Source: an uncultured Prochlorococcus sp.
GTDB lineage: Bacteria; Cyanobacteriota; Cyanobacteriia; PCC-6307; Cyanobiaceae
Direction of reading: 5' to 3'
Assembly (NCBI GenBank): GCA_902536775.1
Contig: CACAYX010000003.1
Span: 1 to 62,880, forward strand
Length of the DNA stretch: 62,880 nucleotides
The notes beneath the pieces are model-generated. The model made no database searches. It saw only the letters and a list, made by a program, of their open reading frames with translations, and was not told the DNA's origin. Below, piece by piece: positions 52,334-60,451 of this stretch (positions are counted from its first letter, which is position 1; each line of letters starts with the position of its first letter). Made by a program: the position numbers and the translations under genes.

Positions 52334-52498
52334 CTTTTTAGGATAAAGGTTATTGATTAGTTCTAACCTTTTTCTATAACTGTTTCTCTTCTCAAGTTTT
52401 ATCTTAATTGTTGCTTCAGAAAGACTTATAAATAGCCCTATAGCAGTCACCCAAGATAAAAAAATAAAAGGGTTTTCTGGAATTTCTGAGAAATTCAT
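52325..52498 (-). CDS. small membrane protein with basic tail, 57 aa
   Basis: The frame extends to 52534, but the ATG at 52498 gives MNFSEIPENPFIFLSWVTAI, a polar start plus helix. The tail LEKRNSYRKRLELINNLYPK resembles the R-K-(K/R)-L-E...LYP-x-K end of the protein at 41564. It converges on the DoxX gene with a 9-nt overlap. Unknown family. Confidence 0.6.
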   Translation of the reverse strand: MNFSEIPENPFIFLSWVTAIGLFISLSEATIKIKLEKRNSYRKRLELINNLYPKKLA

Positions 52499-52572
52499 AT
52501 GAATAATACTTCTTTTTTTAAACTGACTGATCACTATATGTTTTTCAACCTAAATATACAATTTAGAAATAT

Positions 52573-53124
52573 TTAAGGATTAATTTCAACTTTTTCCCAT
52601 TTCTTACTCTTTTCCCAAAAATATCTTTTATGAACAGGCTGTTCTAATTTAAGAAGATCTACTGAATCGATTTCAAAATTTAAAACTGCAAAATTTTCTG
52701 ACTTGGGAAGATTGGATAATATTTCATAAGCAGATTGGACTTTTGGGTTTATTTTCTCTCCAGGAGATCCCCAAAACCAAGAAGATTTTGATTTTTCTGA
52801 TAATAAATCCCAATAATTTTTGTTATCACTTAATTCATGTATTTTTCCTTTGAATCTATATTGTGATTTGGTTTTCAAAAAGAACCATAATATTTCTGCA
52901 TTAGGGTTGGATTTTAAATGCCCAATTTTTTCACTTCTTCTATCCGTAAAAATAATCATTGAACTATCTTTGTACCATCCTCTGAAAACAACTGTTCTTA
53001 ATCTTGGCTCATTTTCTTCGCTGACTGTTGCAAGCTGCATCCATCTATTAGAGGGTGATTTGGCCTCTTTTTTTCTAGAAGATTTTAATTCTTGCCTCCA
53101 ACTGGGTAAGTTGTTATCAGGCAT
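52573..53124 (-). CDS. pyridoxamine 5'-phosphate oxidase-fold FMN protein
   Basis: 183 residues of the Pyridox_ox_2/PPOX class: PSNRWMQLATVSEENEPRLR, TVVFRGWY, IIFTDRRSEKIGHLKSNPNA (FMN-phosphate contact, S/R-K), ILWFFLKTKSQYRFKGKIHE and the C-terminal QPVHKRYFWEK. This is the Alr4036-type cyanobacterial group; the flavin substrate is unknown. Its start overlaps the membrane-protein gene upstream by 8 nt (53117-53124), so the two are coupled. Confidence 0.87.
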   Translation of the reverse strand: MPDNNLPSWRQELKSSRKKEAKSPSNRWMQLATVSEENEPRLRTVVFRGWYKDSSMIIFTDRRSEKIGHLKSNPNAEILWFFLKTKSQYRFKGKIHELSDNKNYWDLLSEKSKSSWFWGSPGEKINPKVQSAYEILSNLPKSENFAVLNFEIDSVDLLKLEQPVHKRYFWEKSKKWEKVEINP

Positions 53125-53734
53125 TTAATTTAGGCAATATAAGACCACTTTTCTTTTTGTATTCTTCGAATGAATCATATTTTGAGAGCGATTTATCTTT
53201 TTTTATCATTCTTGGAAGAAAAACTATAGAGAAAAATATTGCAAGAATTACTAATGGTATGAAACTCATTGAAAGTATGGCGAATGATAGATAAATTAGT
53301 ATTTCTCCAAGGTAATTTGTATTCCTTATATTTTTAAAAAATCCTTCTTTAATTAGATCTTTTTTTAATTTAAGAGAAAAATATTTTTGGGCATCACTAG
53401 CAAAGTGTAGAAACACACCAATTATATTTATAGATACAGATGCAGCTATTACGATATTTGGAACAGATTTCTGAGATGAGATAAGAATGTAGGGAGCTAC
53501 CCAGTAACTTCCAAGGAAAATAAAACCAGTAACTGAAGTTAAAAAATTGATTTTTTCTTTAAAATAAGGATCTGGGAATATCTTTTCTTTTAGAAGCCAA
53601 AGTAATCCATAAGTACCATGCAGGGCTAAATAAATGTAGGGAGCAATCGTAAAATTATCAAAAAAAATCATAAGACCTATCACTACAAATGCAGTGAGTC
53701 CCTTATGTAAATTAATTATTTGATTAAGTTTCAT
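53117..53734 (-). CDS. isoprenylcysteine methyltransferase-like membrane protein
   Basis: 205 residues with about five to six hydrophobic segments. The end has the SAM-dependent methyltransferase-like pattern NIRNTNYLGEILIYLSFAIL and a charged tail, KYDSFEEYKKKSGLILPKL. This layout fits the ICMT/DUF1295/steroid-reductase superfamily rather than a proved enzyme. It overlaps the PPOX gene by 8 nt, suggesting shared expression. Confidence 0.7.
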   Translation of the reverse strand: MKLNQIINLHKGLTAFVVIGLMIFFDNFTIAPYIYLALHGTYGLLWLLKEKIFPDPYFKEKINFLTSVTGFIFLGSYWVAPYILISSQKSVPNIVIAASVSINIIGVFLHFASDAQKYFSLKLKKDLIKEGFFKNIRNTNYLGEILIYLSFAILSMSFIPLVILAIFFSIVFLPRMIKKDKSLSKYDSFEEYKKKSGLILPKLNA

Positions 53735-53802
53735 CTTTTTTAATAATCTAAAAAATGAAATTATTTTCTGTGGATATAACCTAGTTCGTCAAAAGTTTTA
53801 AT

Positions 53803-53874
53803 GGGCGATACTGGATTCGAACCAGTGGCCACTACCGTGTCGAGGTAGTGCTCTACCACTGAGCTAATCGCCCC
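53803..53874 (-). tRNA. trnV: tRNA-Val (anticodon GAC)
   Basis: A complete 72-nt cloverleaf: acceptor GGGCGAT/ATCGCCC with discriminator A, D-arm GCTC-AGTGGTA-GAGC, anticodon stem CTACC/GGTAG, T-arm ACTGG-TTCGAAT-CCAGT. The anticodon loop reads T-C-G-A-C-A-C, so the anticodon is GAC (Val). Position 33, almost always T, is C here (complement of 53843). No CCA is encoded. The assignment to valine is firm; the C33 is an oddity. Confidence 0.93.
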
Positions 53875-53922
53875 AATTGAGGAATTTTTAATCCCCCTTA
53901 TAAGAAAATAGCAGGTTGCGTT

Positions 53923-54714
53923 TCATTTTCTAAGTAATTTAACTTTCCATCGTTCTCTTTTGGTTATTTCTAGATTTAGAATTTCGATAAATCCTTTATT
54001 TTCAAGTTCTAGTTTGTCGCCAATTTTTAGATTAATTGTTGGCTTATTTACTTTGATTCCATTTAACCTGAGCATCCCATTTTCTATCCTTTCAATGATT
54101 TTGGTTCGTGATACCCTAAAGCCAGCTGAAGCTATGGCATCCAATCTTGTTGAAGCTTCTACTGTATTGACAAGTTTTTTTGATCTTCCAGAAGGTATTT
54201 GTAATTCATCTATACCTACTACATTAACTTTTACTTTTACGTCTCTTAAATAAAAAATCTTTTCATCTAGATGCTTAATATCTGAATTATCAATTATCCC
54301 TTGTGCCCCCCTATCGCCAATAGTCCATATATCTCCAACTTTTATTTGATTAAACCCATTTTCAATTAAGAGGGATCTAAAGTCATCTTGTGTGGCATTA
54401 TCAAATAAAAAATTTCCATTAATTTTTATTCCTTGAGCTGGAAAATTACTTTTTAGAGTATCCTCTTCAGGAATATTATCTCCTCTAAAGCAAGCTATCC
54501 TAGATCTTTGAGAAGAGGAGAATCCTCCATAAAGAAAAAATTTGAAATCATTTAAATTTTCAAAATCTTTTAAAATCTCTTCGCAAACATAAGTTGAATT
54601 AAACCCAGTCCAATAAGTTTCCCAGTGTTTGTAAGCTAAGTTAGCGATATTTATTAATTCCTCAGTTTCTTTTTTATAGTTTGAATTTATTAAGATTTCT
54701 TTTAAGTCAATCAT
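53923..54714 (-). CDS. photosystem II S4-domain protein (YlmH/PS_II_S4 type)
   Basis: 263 residues. The N-terminal two thirds match the cyanobacterial PSII S4 family, with RIACFRGDNIPEED and VGDIWTIGDRGAQGI. Residues about 180-240 form an S4 RNA-binding domain: STRLDAIASAGFRVSRTKII and NGIKVNKPTINLKIGDKLEL. It is related to bacterial YlmH cell-division RNA-binding proteins. It is implicated in photosystem II by family name only. The next gene upstream (54715) abuts it with no gap. Confidence 0.9.
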   Translation of the reverse strand: MIDLKEILINSNYKKETEELINIANLAYKHWETYWTGFNSTYVCEEILKDFENLNDFKFFLYGGFSSSQRSRIACFRGDNIPEEDTLKSNFPAQGIKINGNFLFDNATQDDFRSLLIENGFNQIKVGDIWTIGDRGAQGIIDNSDIKHLDEKIFYLRDVKVKVNVVGIDELQIPSGRSKKLVNTVEASTRLDAIASAGFRVSRTKIIERIENGMLRLNGIKVNKPTINLKIGDKLELENKGFIEILNLEITKRERWKVKLLRK

Positions 54715-55281
54715 TTAGCCTTCTAAAAAAATTATATCTTTTGCTTCTGATTGTTTTATCAAAGCCCATGGCAATTCAGCTCCAATTTGATTTTCAAGTA
54801 AAACAAGCCATTTACCCTCTTTATTAAAACTAATGATTGTTCTTAACTCTTTATTTCTATTAATGTTGATACTTGCAGAAGAAACGATGCTTCCTAAATA
54901 TCCTGAACCCATTCCTAAAAGACCTCCAATTAATGATTCCCCTAAGTTATTTAAACCAAGAAAGCTGAAGGTAGATAAATTTGTCATATTAGAAAAAGCT
55001 ATTCCAGCTATAAACCCAAATGGCATAAGCCATCTACTCATATCTTTTTGTCTGATCTTTCTATCAAGTTTAGGATTTAAGATTCTTATATCTTCAAAAT
55101 TTTGAGATTTGAATAATATATTTGCTTTCGCATTTAGCAATTCTGTTGCATCTGATGATATTTTCTCACTTATTGGTGGGATCAAAATAGCTTCAGAGAG
55201 CATTACTGATTTTTCTTTGAAAACATCAAATAGCTGGATACATTTATCAATGTCTTCAAATATCACAATACTTTTAGTCAA
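54715..55281 (-). CDS. conserved cyanobacterial membrane-associated protein, 188 aa
   Basis: 188 residues: a soluble N-terminal half (about 1-80), a hydrophobic Gly-rich hairpin (about 88-135: RWLMPFGFIAGIAFSNMTNL, LIGGLLGMGSGYLGSIVSSA), and a soluble end with EGKWLVLLENQIGAELPWAL. The Gly-zipper pattern suggests a membrane hairpin. It is immediately upstream of the PSII S4 gene with no spacing, so it is likely cotranslated with it. I do not recognise the family. Confidence 0.75.
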   Translation of the reverse strand: MTKSIVIFEDIDKCIQLFDVFKEKSVMLSEAILIPPISEKISSDATELLNAKANILFKSQNFEDIRILNPKLDRKIRQKDMSRWLMPFGFIAGIAFSNMTNLSTFSFLGLNNLGESLIGGLLGMGSGYLGSIVSSASININRNKELRTIISFNKEGKWLVLLENQIGAELPWALIKQSEAKDIIFLEG

Positions 55282-55380
55282 ATTTCAATCCTCAAATGTT
55301 TGTGTGTTATTCAAATTAATAAAATAAGATACATACACTATAGATTAAGTTAAAGTAAAAGATTAAAGAACCAATCTTAA

Positions 55381-56967
55381 ATGACAAAAGTTCTCATTAC
55401 AGATCCAATAGATCAAACAGGAATCGATATTCTTTCACAAGTTGCTCAAGTTGATCAGAAGATAGGAATCTCAGACTCTGAGTTAGCTTCCATTATTAAA
55501 GATTATGATGCTTTAATGATTCGTTCTGGTACTCTAGTGACTGAAGAGATTATTAACTCTTCAAGTAAACTGAGAATCATTGGAAGAGCAGGAGTTGGAG
55601 TCGATAATGTAGATGTTAAGGCTGCTACGCAAAAAGGAGTTCTTGTTGTTAATTCTCCGGGGGGTAACACAATAGCTGCGGCTGAACATACTATAGCTAT
55701 GATGTTGGCCTTATCTAGACATATTCCCACTGCCAATAGTAGTACTTTGTTAGGTAAATGGGAGAGAAAGAAATTCGTTGGGAATGAGCTTTACAAGAAA
55801 AAATTAGGTGTAGTAGGTTTAGGGAAAATTGGTGCTCATGTAGCGAAAGTTGCTAATGCATTAGGTATGGAAGTTTGCGGATATGATCCCTTTGTTTCAA
55901 CTGAAAGAGCTCAACAAATCCAAGTTAAACTATCTGATCTAGAAGATTTATTCCAACAATCCGATTATGTAACTTTGCATTTACCTCGCACACCAGAAAC
56001 AGAGAATTTAGTAAATATGGAGGTGCTTAAAAGTATGAAAAGTAGTGCAAAATTAATTAATTGTGCTCGAGGAGGCTTGATTGATGAAGAAGCATTAGCA
56101 GAAGCTTTAAATAAATCATTGATTGAAGGGGCTGCAATAGATGTCTTTTCAAAAGAACCTTTGGAATCTAATTCACCACTTTTTAAGGTTGAGAAGAATC
56201 TTATTCTTACCCCTCACTTAGGAGCATCTACTAGGGAAGCACAAGAAAATGTATCTGTTGATGTTGCAGAACAAATCAGAGATGTCCTGCTTGGCCTATC
56301 CGCGAGAACTGCAGTAAATATACCAGGTTTGAGCCCTGATATTATGGATAGTCTAAAACCTCATTTGCAGTTAGCTGAAACAATGGGTCTCCTAATAAGC
56401 CAACTTTCAGGTGGACAGATACAGAAACTAGAGGTTAAGCTGCAAGGCGAATTTGTTCAACATCCATCCCAGCCATTAATAATAGCTAGTCTAAAAGGGC
56501 TTCTAAGTAAAGCTTTGGGGGATAGGATCAATTATGTTAATGCTTCTCTAGAAGCAGATTCAAGGGGCATTTCAGTAATCGAGAGTAAAGATGAGGCAAG
56601 ACCTGAGTTTGCTAGTGGATCGCTTCAGTTAACCACTTATGGAGATAATGGAGACCATAGCGTGGCAGGAAGCATTTTTGCTGATGGGGAATTACGAATT
56701 ATTAGTATTGATCAATATCCTGTTAACGTATCCCCAAGTAGATACATGCTGGTTACTAGGCACAGGGACATGCCTGGTATTATCGGTAAGCTTGGTTCTT
56801 TGTTGGGTAGCAACAACGTAAATATTGCCTCAATGCAAGTTGGGCGCAAAATTGTTAGAGGAGAAGCTGTAATGGTTCTAAGTATTGATGACCCAATTCC
56901 TAATAAGTTGCTCGACACAATTATTGAAGTAGAGGGAATTACCAACGCTAATCCAGTTACTCTTTAA
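55381..56967 (+). CDS. serA: D-3-phosphoglycerate dehydrogenase
   Basis: 528 residues, the long cyanobacterial/plant form. NAD-binding GLGKIGAHVAKVANALGMEV, catalytic region RGGLIDEEAL (Arg), EPLESNSPLF (Glu) and LTPHLGAST (His). A C-terminal intervening domain precedes the ACT domain (MLVTRHRDMPGIIGKLGSLL). It starts serine synthesis from 3-phosphoglycerate and is often feedback-inhibited by serine through the ACT domain. prmA follows after 18 nt on the same strand. Confidence 0.97.
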   Translation: MTKVLITDPIDQTGIDILSQVAQVDQKIGISDSELASIIKDYDALMIRSGTLVTEEIINSSSKLRIIGRAGVGVDNVDVKAATQKGVLVVNSPGGNTIAAAEHTIAMMLALSRHIPTANSSTLLGKWERKKFVGNELYKKKLGVVGLGKIGAHVAKVANALGMEVCGYDPFVSTERAQQIQVKLSDLEDLFQQSDYVTLHLPRTPETENLVNMEVLKSMKSSAKLINCARGGLIDEEALAEALNKSLIEGAAIDVFSKEPLESNSPLFKVEKNLILTPHLGASTREAQENVSVDVAEQIRDVLLGLSARTAVNIPGLSPDIMDSLKPHLQLAETMGLLISQLSGGQIQKLEVKLQGEFVQHPSQPLIIASLKGLLSKALGDRINYVNASLEADSRGISVIESKDEARPEFASGSLQLTTYGDNGDHSVAGSIFADGELRIISIDQYPVNVSPSRYMLVTRHRDMPGIIGKLGSLLGSNNVNIASMQVGRKIVRGEAVMVLSIDDPIPNKLLDTIIEVEGITNANPVTL

Positions 56968-56985
56968 AAAAGACCTGCTCTATTA

Positions 56986-57897
56986 ATGGCAATTAAAGAT
57001 TGGTATAAACTAACTTTTCTGATAGATAGTGATTCAGAAGAAATTATTATTTGGAAATTAAATGATCTTGGAATATTTAGTTTTTCATTTGAATATTTAA
57101 TTAAAAATGAAAATAAAAAAGAGGTAAACATATGGCTTCCAGTCGATAATTGGGGCGAAAGTTCTAGGTGTGAGTTTGAAAAAATAATTAGCAAAATTCT
57201 AAATATTTATGGTCCTAGGAATCAATTTTTTGACTGGAGTATAATTAAAGAGGAGGATTGGTTGACAAGCTGGAAGAAATATTGGGCGCCTGAATTAGTA
57301 GGAAATCATTTTTTAATATTGCCTTGTTGGATAAATCTAGATGAAAAATTTAAAGATAAAAAAATCATAAAAATTGATCCTGGAGCTGCCTTTGGTACAG
57401 GAAGTCACCCTTCGACTTATCTTTGCCTGGAAAAAATGGAGAATATTTTATTTTCTGATAAAAAAATATTAGATATTGGTAGTGGTAGCGGGATATTGAG
57501 TGTCGCCGCAAGATTGCTCGGTGCTAAAGAAGTTTACGCAGTGGATAATGATTATTTAGCTATAAATTCAACTAACTCTAATTTTCAACTAAATTTCGGT
57601 AATTTAAAAAACTTAAATACATATTTGGGATCTTTTAATGAGGTAATTTTAAAAAATCAACTCAAACAATTTGATGTTGTTTTATGCAATATTCTTGCTG
57701 AAGTAATAAAAGAAATGATTCCAAATATTTATAATTGCTTGAGCAATAATGGGGAAGTCATTTTCAGTGGAATTCTGAATTCACAAAAAGATGAAATTAT
57801 AAAAACATTAACTCAGAATGACTTGAAATTTTTGGATGTATCAACTAGAAAAGATTGGGCATGCATTTCTGCGCAAAAAACCAGTGATCCAATCTAA
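56986..57897 (+). CDS. prmA: ribosomal protein L11 methyltransferase
   Basis: 303 residues. SAM motif [20 protein letters not shown], motif [21 protein letters not shown], the catalytic NILA in [16 protein letters not shown], and the N-terminal ribosome-binding domain with [15 protein letters not shown]. PrmA trimethylates L11. It follows serA by 18 nt, probably in one transcript. Confidence 0.95.
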   Translation: MAIKDWYKLTFLIDSDSEEIIIWKLNDLGIFSFSFEYLIKNENKKEVNIWLPVDNWGESSRCEFEKIISKILNIYGPRNQFFDWSIIKEEDWLTSWKKYWAPELVGNHFLILPCWINLDEKFKDKKIIKIDPGAAFGTGSHPSTYLCLEKMENILFSDKKILDIGSGSGILSVAARLLGAKEVYAVDNDYLAINSTNSNFQLNFGNLKNLNTYLGSFNEVILKNQLKQFDVVLCNILAEVIKEMIPNIYNCLSNNGEVIFSGILNSQKDEIIKTLTQNDLKFLDVSTRKDWACISAQKTSDPI

Positions 57898-58031
57898 ATA
57901 TAAGTTTTTCTTATAGATACTCTTTCATACATTTTATTGTGTCATTTTTTACTTCAAAATCTCACAAATCGACCTAATCGATGTTAAAAATGTATTTGAT
58001 AGGTATTAATTACCAACAATTTTTTATTTAA

Positions 58032-58331
58032 ATGGCTTCTTACAAAGTTACACTCATCAGCGAAGGTGAAGGTCTCAATTCAACTATTGAAGTGCCTGAT
58101 GACCAATACATCCTAGATGCAGCTGAAGAACAAGGTATCGACCTTCCTTATTCCTGTAGAGCTGGAGCATGTTCAACATGTGCTGGAAAAGTTACTTCAG
58201 GTACTGTTGATCAATCAGATCAAAGTTTCTTGGATGACGATCAACTAGAAGCTGGTTTCGTACTTACTTGTGTTGCTTATCCAACATCTGACCTAACAAT
58301 TACAACTCATGCTGAGGAAGAATTGTACTAA
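58032..58331 (+). CDS. petF: [2Fe-2S] plant-type ferredoxin
   Basis: 99 residues, standard PetF length. Cluster ligands C42, C47, C50 and C80 in [16 protein letters not shown] and VLTC. Strongly acidic, ending HAEEELY as in the plant-type family. It takes electrons from photosystem I to FNR, the desaturases and other reductases. It is preceded by a 134-nt gap after prmA and followed by a strong hairpin terminator at 58376. Confidence 0.97.
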   Translation: MASYKVTLISEGEGLNSTIEVPDDQYILDAAEEQGIDLPYSCRAGACSTCAGKVTSGTVDQSDQSFLDDDQLEAGFVLTCVAYPTSDLTITTHAEEELY

Positions 58332-58375
58332 TTATAAAAATTTAACTTTTTAAGTTGATTATTGATTATTTCTCT

Positions 58376-58406
58376 GCCACCCTCTATAAAGGTGGCTTTT
58401 TTTTTT
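58376..58406 (+). terminator. rho-independent terminator after petF
   Basis: GCCACC (58376-58381) pairs with GGTGGC (58391-58396) around a 9-nt loop, followed by ten T. It lies 44 nt after the petF stop and ends that transcript before the 122-aa gene. Confidence 0.88.
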
Positions 58407-58410
58407 GTAA

Positions 58411-58779
58411 ATGGATAAATTTCAATTTTTCAAGACTGGCAGTGTTCAATCAAGTTTTGGAGGTCAGTACAGTTATAAGGTGATTGGGCCATGTTGCAGA
58501 CTTTATGATAGGGAAGAGTTACCTTGGCCCTGCTCAAGACTTGCTTGGAGAAGTAAGGAGCCTAGTTGGAGAAGAATAGGGTCTAGGTTCGTTGCTGATA
58601 TGGCTTCAAGAAAATGCCCATCTTACTCAGTTCAGATTTTGGAGCCTGGCTCTAAACCAGTTGTAACAGTTATAACTCTTTTTTCAAAGAAATTTTCTTC
58701 TGATTTACAAGAATGGTGGTATAGCAAAAAACCAGGCTCAAAAGAGCCTGGTAATATCTTCCCTTCTGAAGTTAGTTAG
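58411..58779 (+). CDS. conserved cyanobacterial hypothetical protein, 122 aa
   Basis: 122 residues with conserved blocks: TGSVQSSFGGQYSYKVIGPC, CRLYDREELPWPCSRLAWRS and SKEPSWRRIGSRFVADMASR. It is rich in Trp, Cys and Arg, with no membrane segment. The block pattern suggests a small cyanobacterial family of unknown function. Its 3' end contains a 9-bp hairpin that serves as terminator for the opposite strand. It follows petF but is separated by a terminator. Confidence 0.82.
   Translation: MDKFQFFKTGSVQSSFGGQYSYKVIGPCCRLYDREELPWPCSRLAWRSKEPSWRRIGSRFVADMASRKCPSYSVQILEPGSKPVVTVITLFSKKFSSDLQEWWYSKKPGSKEPGNIFPSEVS
58724..58752 (-). terminator. terminator of the pentapeptide gene inside the convergent gene
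   Basis: ACCAGGCTC (58731-58739) pairs perfectly with GAGCCTGGT (58744-58752) around AAAA. On the minus strand a T-run (TTTTTT, complement of 58725-58730) follows, making a good terminator for the pentapeptide gene that ends at 58789. On the plus strand no T-run follows and the bases encode Lys-Pro-Gly-Ser-Lys-Glu-Pro-Gly of the 122-aa protein. Confidence 0.7.
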
Positions 58780-58788
58780 CTTTAAATA

Positions 58789-59391
58789 TTAAGCTTTTGG
58801 CTTTGGAGGCATATAACCTTTTAAACCAGTGCATTCAAGACTATCGATTGTATTAACTCCAGTTTGCGTGTTAGTACCACTAGCTCTTTCACATAATGAT
58901 TTTCTTTGAGAAAGATCAAGATTTGCATCAGTAAAGTCTGCTCCCTCAATAATTGCTCCATCAAATACACTTTTCATTAGCTCACCATTAGTAAGATTTG
59001 CATCTGTGAAATCAGCATTATCAAAGCGTGTTGCATATGCAATGAGGTCTGTCATATTTGCTCCTTTAAAACTAGAGTTTTTTGCAGTTGTTACGCTCAT
59101 ATATGCACCTTGAAGATTAGCTTCTCCTAAATCTTGATTAGATAAATCATATTTAACATATTCAGTATTATGAAGGTCGGCGCCGTGGAGATCATCTTTT
59201 AGTACGTCAACTGATGAAGGATCACTAGGATAGAGTGCGTATGCTGAGATTGGATTAAAAAGTAAACCAATAATTAATGTAAGAAAAATAAATAGTCTTT
59301 TAAAAGACTTATGTAGTGATGAAAAAATAGAAACCATTTCGTTCAACATCAATATAGAAAACCTATGACTATTATTCCATGGGTTGGTCAT
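58789..59391 (-). CDS. lumenal pentapeptide-repeat protein
   Basis: Up to 200 residues; starts at 59391, 59349 or 59337 are possible. A signal or transit segment ends near residue 52 (GLLFNPISAYA), then pentapeptide repeats of A-(D/N)-L-x-x type follow: DLHGADLHNTEY, DLGEANLQGAY, DFTDANLTNGEL, EGADFTDANL. The C-terminus has C-x-n-Cys (LCERASG, ECTGLKGY). Similar lumenal proteins are known from cyanobacterial thylakoids. The terminator at 58724 lies within the next gene. Confidence 0.85.
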   Translation of the reverse strand: MTNPWNNSHRFSILMLNEMVSIFSSLHKSFKRLFIFLTLIIGLLFNPISAYALYPSDPSSVDVLKDDLHGADLHNTEYVKYDLSNQDLGEANLQGAYMSVTTAKNSSFKGANMTDLIAYATRFDNADFTDANLTNGELMKSVFDGAIIEGADFTDANLDLSQRKSLCERASGTNTQTGVNTIDSLECTGLKGYMPPKPKA

Positions 59392-59423
59392 TTACGACCC
59401 TACTTCTCACGAACTGTTGCAGT

Positions 59424-60362
59424 TTATTTTATTTCTGCCGTTAGAAAATCTTTTGCAAGCTGAGTATTTGGAAAAACTTTTTGAGCCTCTTTAAGCAAAT
59501 CGCTTGGCGTAATTGCGTTTTTACTAGTGTATCTTGGACTTAAATGAGTAATAATTAATTTTTTTGTGTTAGACAATAATGCTGTTTTGGCAGCCATGAT
59601 TGTTGTGGAATGTAATTTTTCGTAGGCCATGCTTTCATCCTCCTCTGAAAAAGTTGATTCATGTACGAGCAAATCGGCGTTTTTTGATAGTGCAACAGCT
59701 GATTCGCTAAAGACTGTATCTGTGCAATAAACAAAACTTTTACCCTCTCTAGGAGGTCCACAGAATTCTTTCCCATCAAATGTCCTACCATCGGCCAATA
59801 TTACTTTTTTACCTTGTTGCAATTCTGAATAAATTGGTCCAGGTGCTATTTTTAGAGACTCTGCTTTTTTGATATCAAATATACCTGGTTTGTCTTTTTC
59901 ACTAACTCGATAACCATAAGCAGGTATTTTATGTTTAAGACAAGCGCAGTTTACTTTTATTTTTTTGTTTTCAAATAGGATTTTATTTTCTGATGCAAAA
60001 TTTTCAACTTCTACAAAATGCAATGGGAACGATAATTTGCAAAAACTACTTTTAAGTGCAGAATTTATAAAACTTCTCAACTCTGAAGGACCATAAATTT
60101 CAATTCCCTTACTATTTCCTGATAAACCTAGGGTAGCCAAAAGTCCTGGTAAACCATAAATATGATCTCCATGCATATGAGTAATAAATATTTTCTTGAT
60201 TTGTGAAGATTTAATATTGCTTTTTATTATTTGATGTTGCGTTCCCTCTCCACAATCAAAAAGCCAAACCTCTGATGACTGCGATAATTTAAGTGCTAGT
60301 GAAGAAACATTTCTCGTTAAGGAAGGCACTCCTGAGCTTGTTCCTAAGAAGGTAATATTCAC
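59424..60362 (-). CDS. rnz: ribonuclease Z
   Basis: 312 residues, the short (RNase Z-S) form. Metal motif FITHMHGDHIYGLPGLL (HxHxDH, residues 61-67), LKHKIPAYGYRV, the exosite-related region near 145, FCGPPREGKSFVYCTDT and KLIITHLSPRY. It trims the 3' trailer of tRNA precursors without encoded CCA. The ATG at 60362 gives MNITFLGTSSGVP, the canonical start. Confidence 0.95.
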   Translation of the reverse strand: MNITFLGTSSGVPSLTRNVSSLALKLSQSSEVWLFDCGEGTQHQIIKSNIKSSQIKKIFITHMHGDHIYGLPGLLATLGLSGNSKGIEIYGPSELRSFINSALKSSFCKLSFPLHFVEVENFASENKILFENKKIKVNCACLKHKIPAYGYRVSEKDKPGIFDIKKAESLKIAPGPIYSELQQGKKVILADGRTFDGKEFCGPPREGKSFVYCTDTVFSESAVALSKNADLLVHESTFSEEDESMAYEKLHSTTIMAAKTALLSNTKKLIITHLSPRYTSKNAITPSDLLKEAQKVFPNTQLAKDFLTAEIK

Positions 60363-60451
60363 TTATTTATGATATTTTTAGTTTTATATCTGGATTAAAT
60401 TTAGACTTTTAGTCAAAATTAGGCAAATTAAGCATTTGTTTTTTAAACAAA

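Noticed and set aside
55503-55736. Minus-strand ORF within serA
   Set aside because: Shadow frame of a gene with full catalytic motif set.
58724-58752. Plus-strand terminator inside the 122-aa gene
   Set aside because: On the plus strand no T-run follows and the gene continues 9 codons; it works only for the minus strand.
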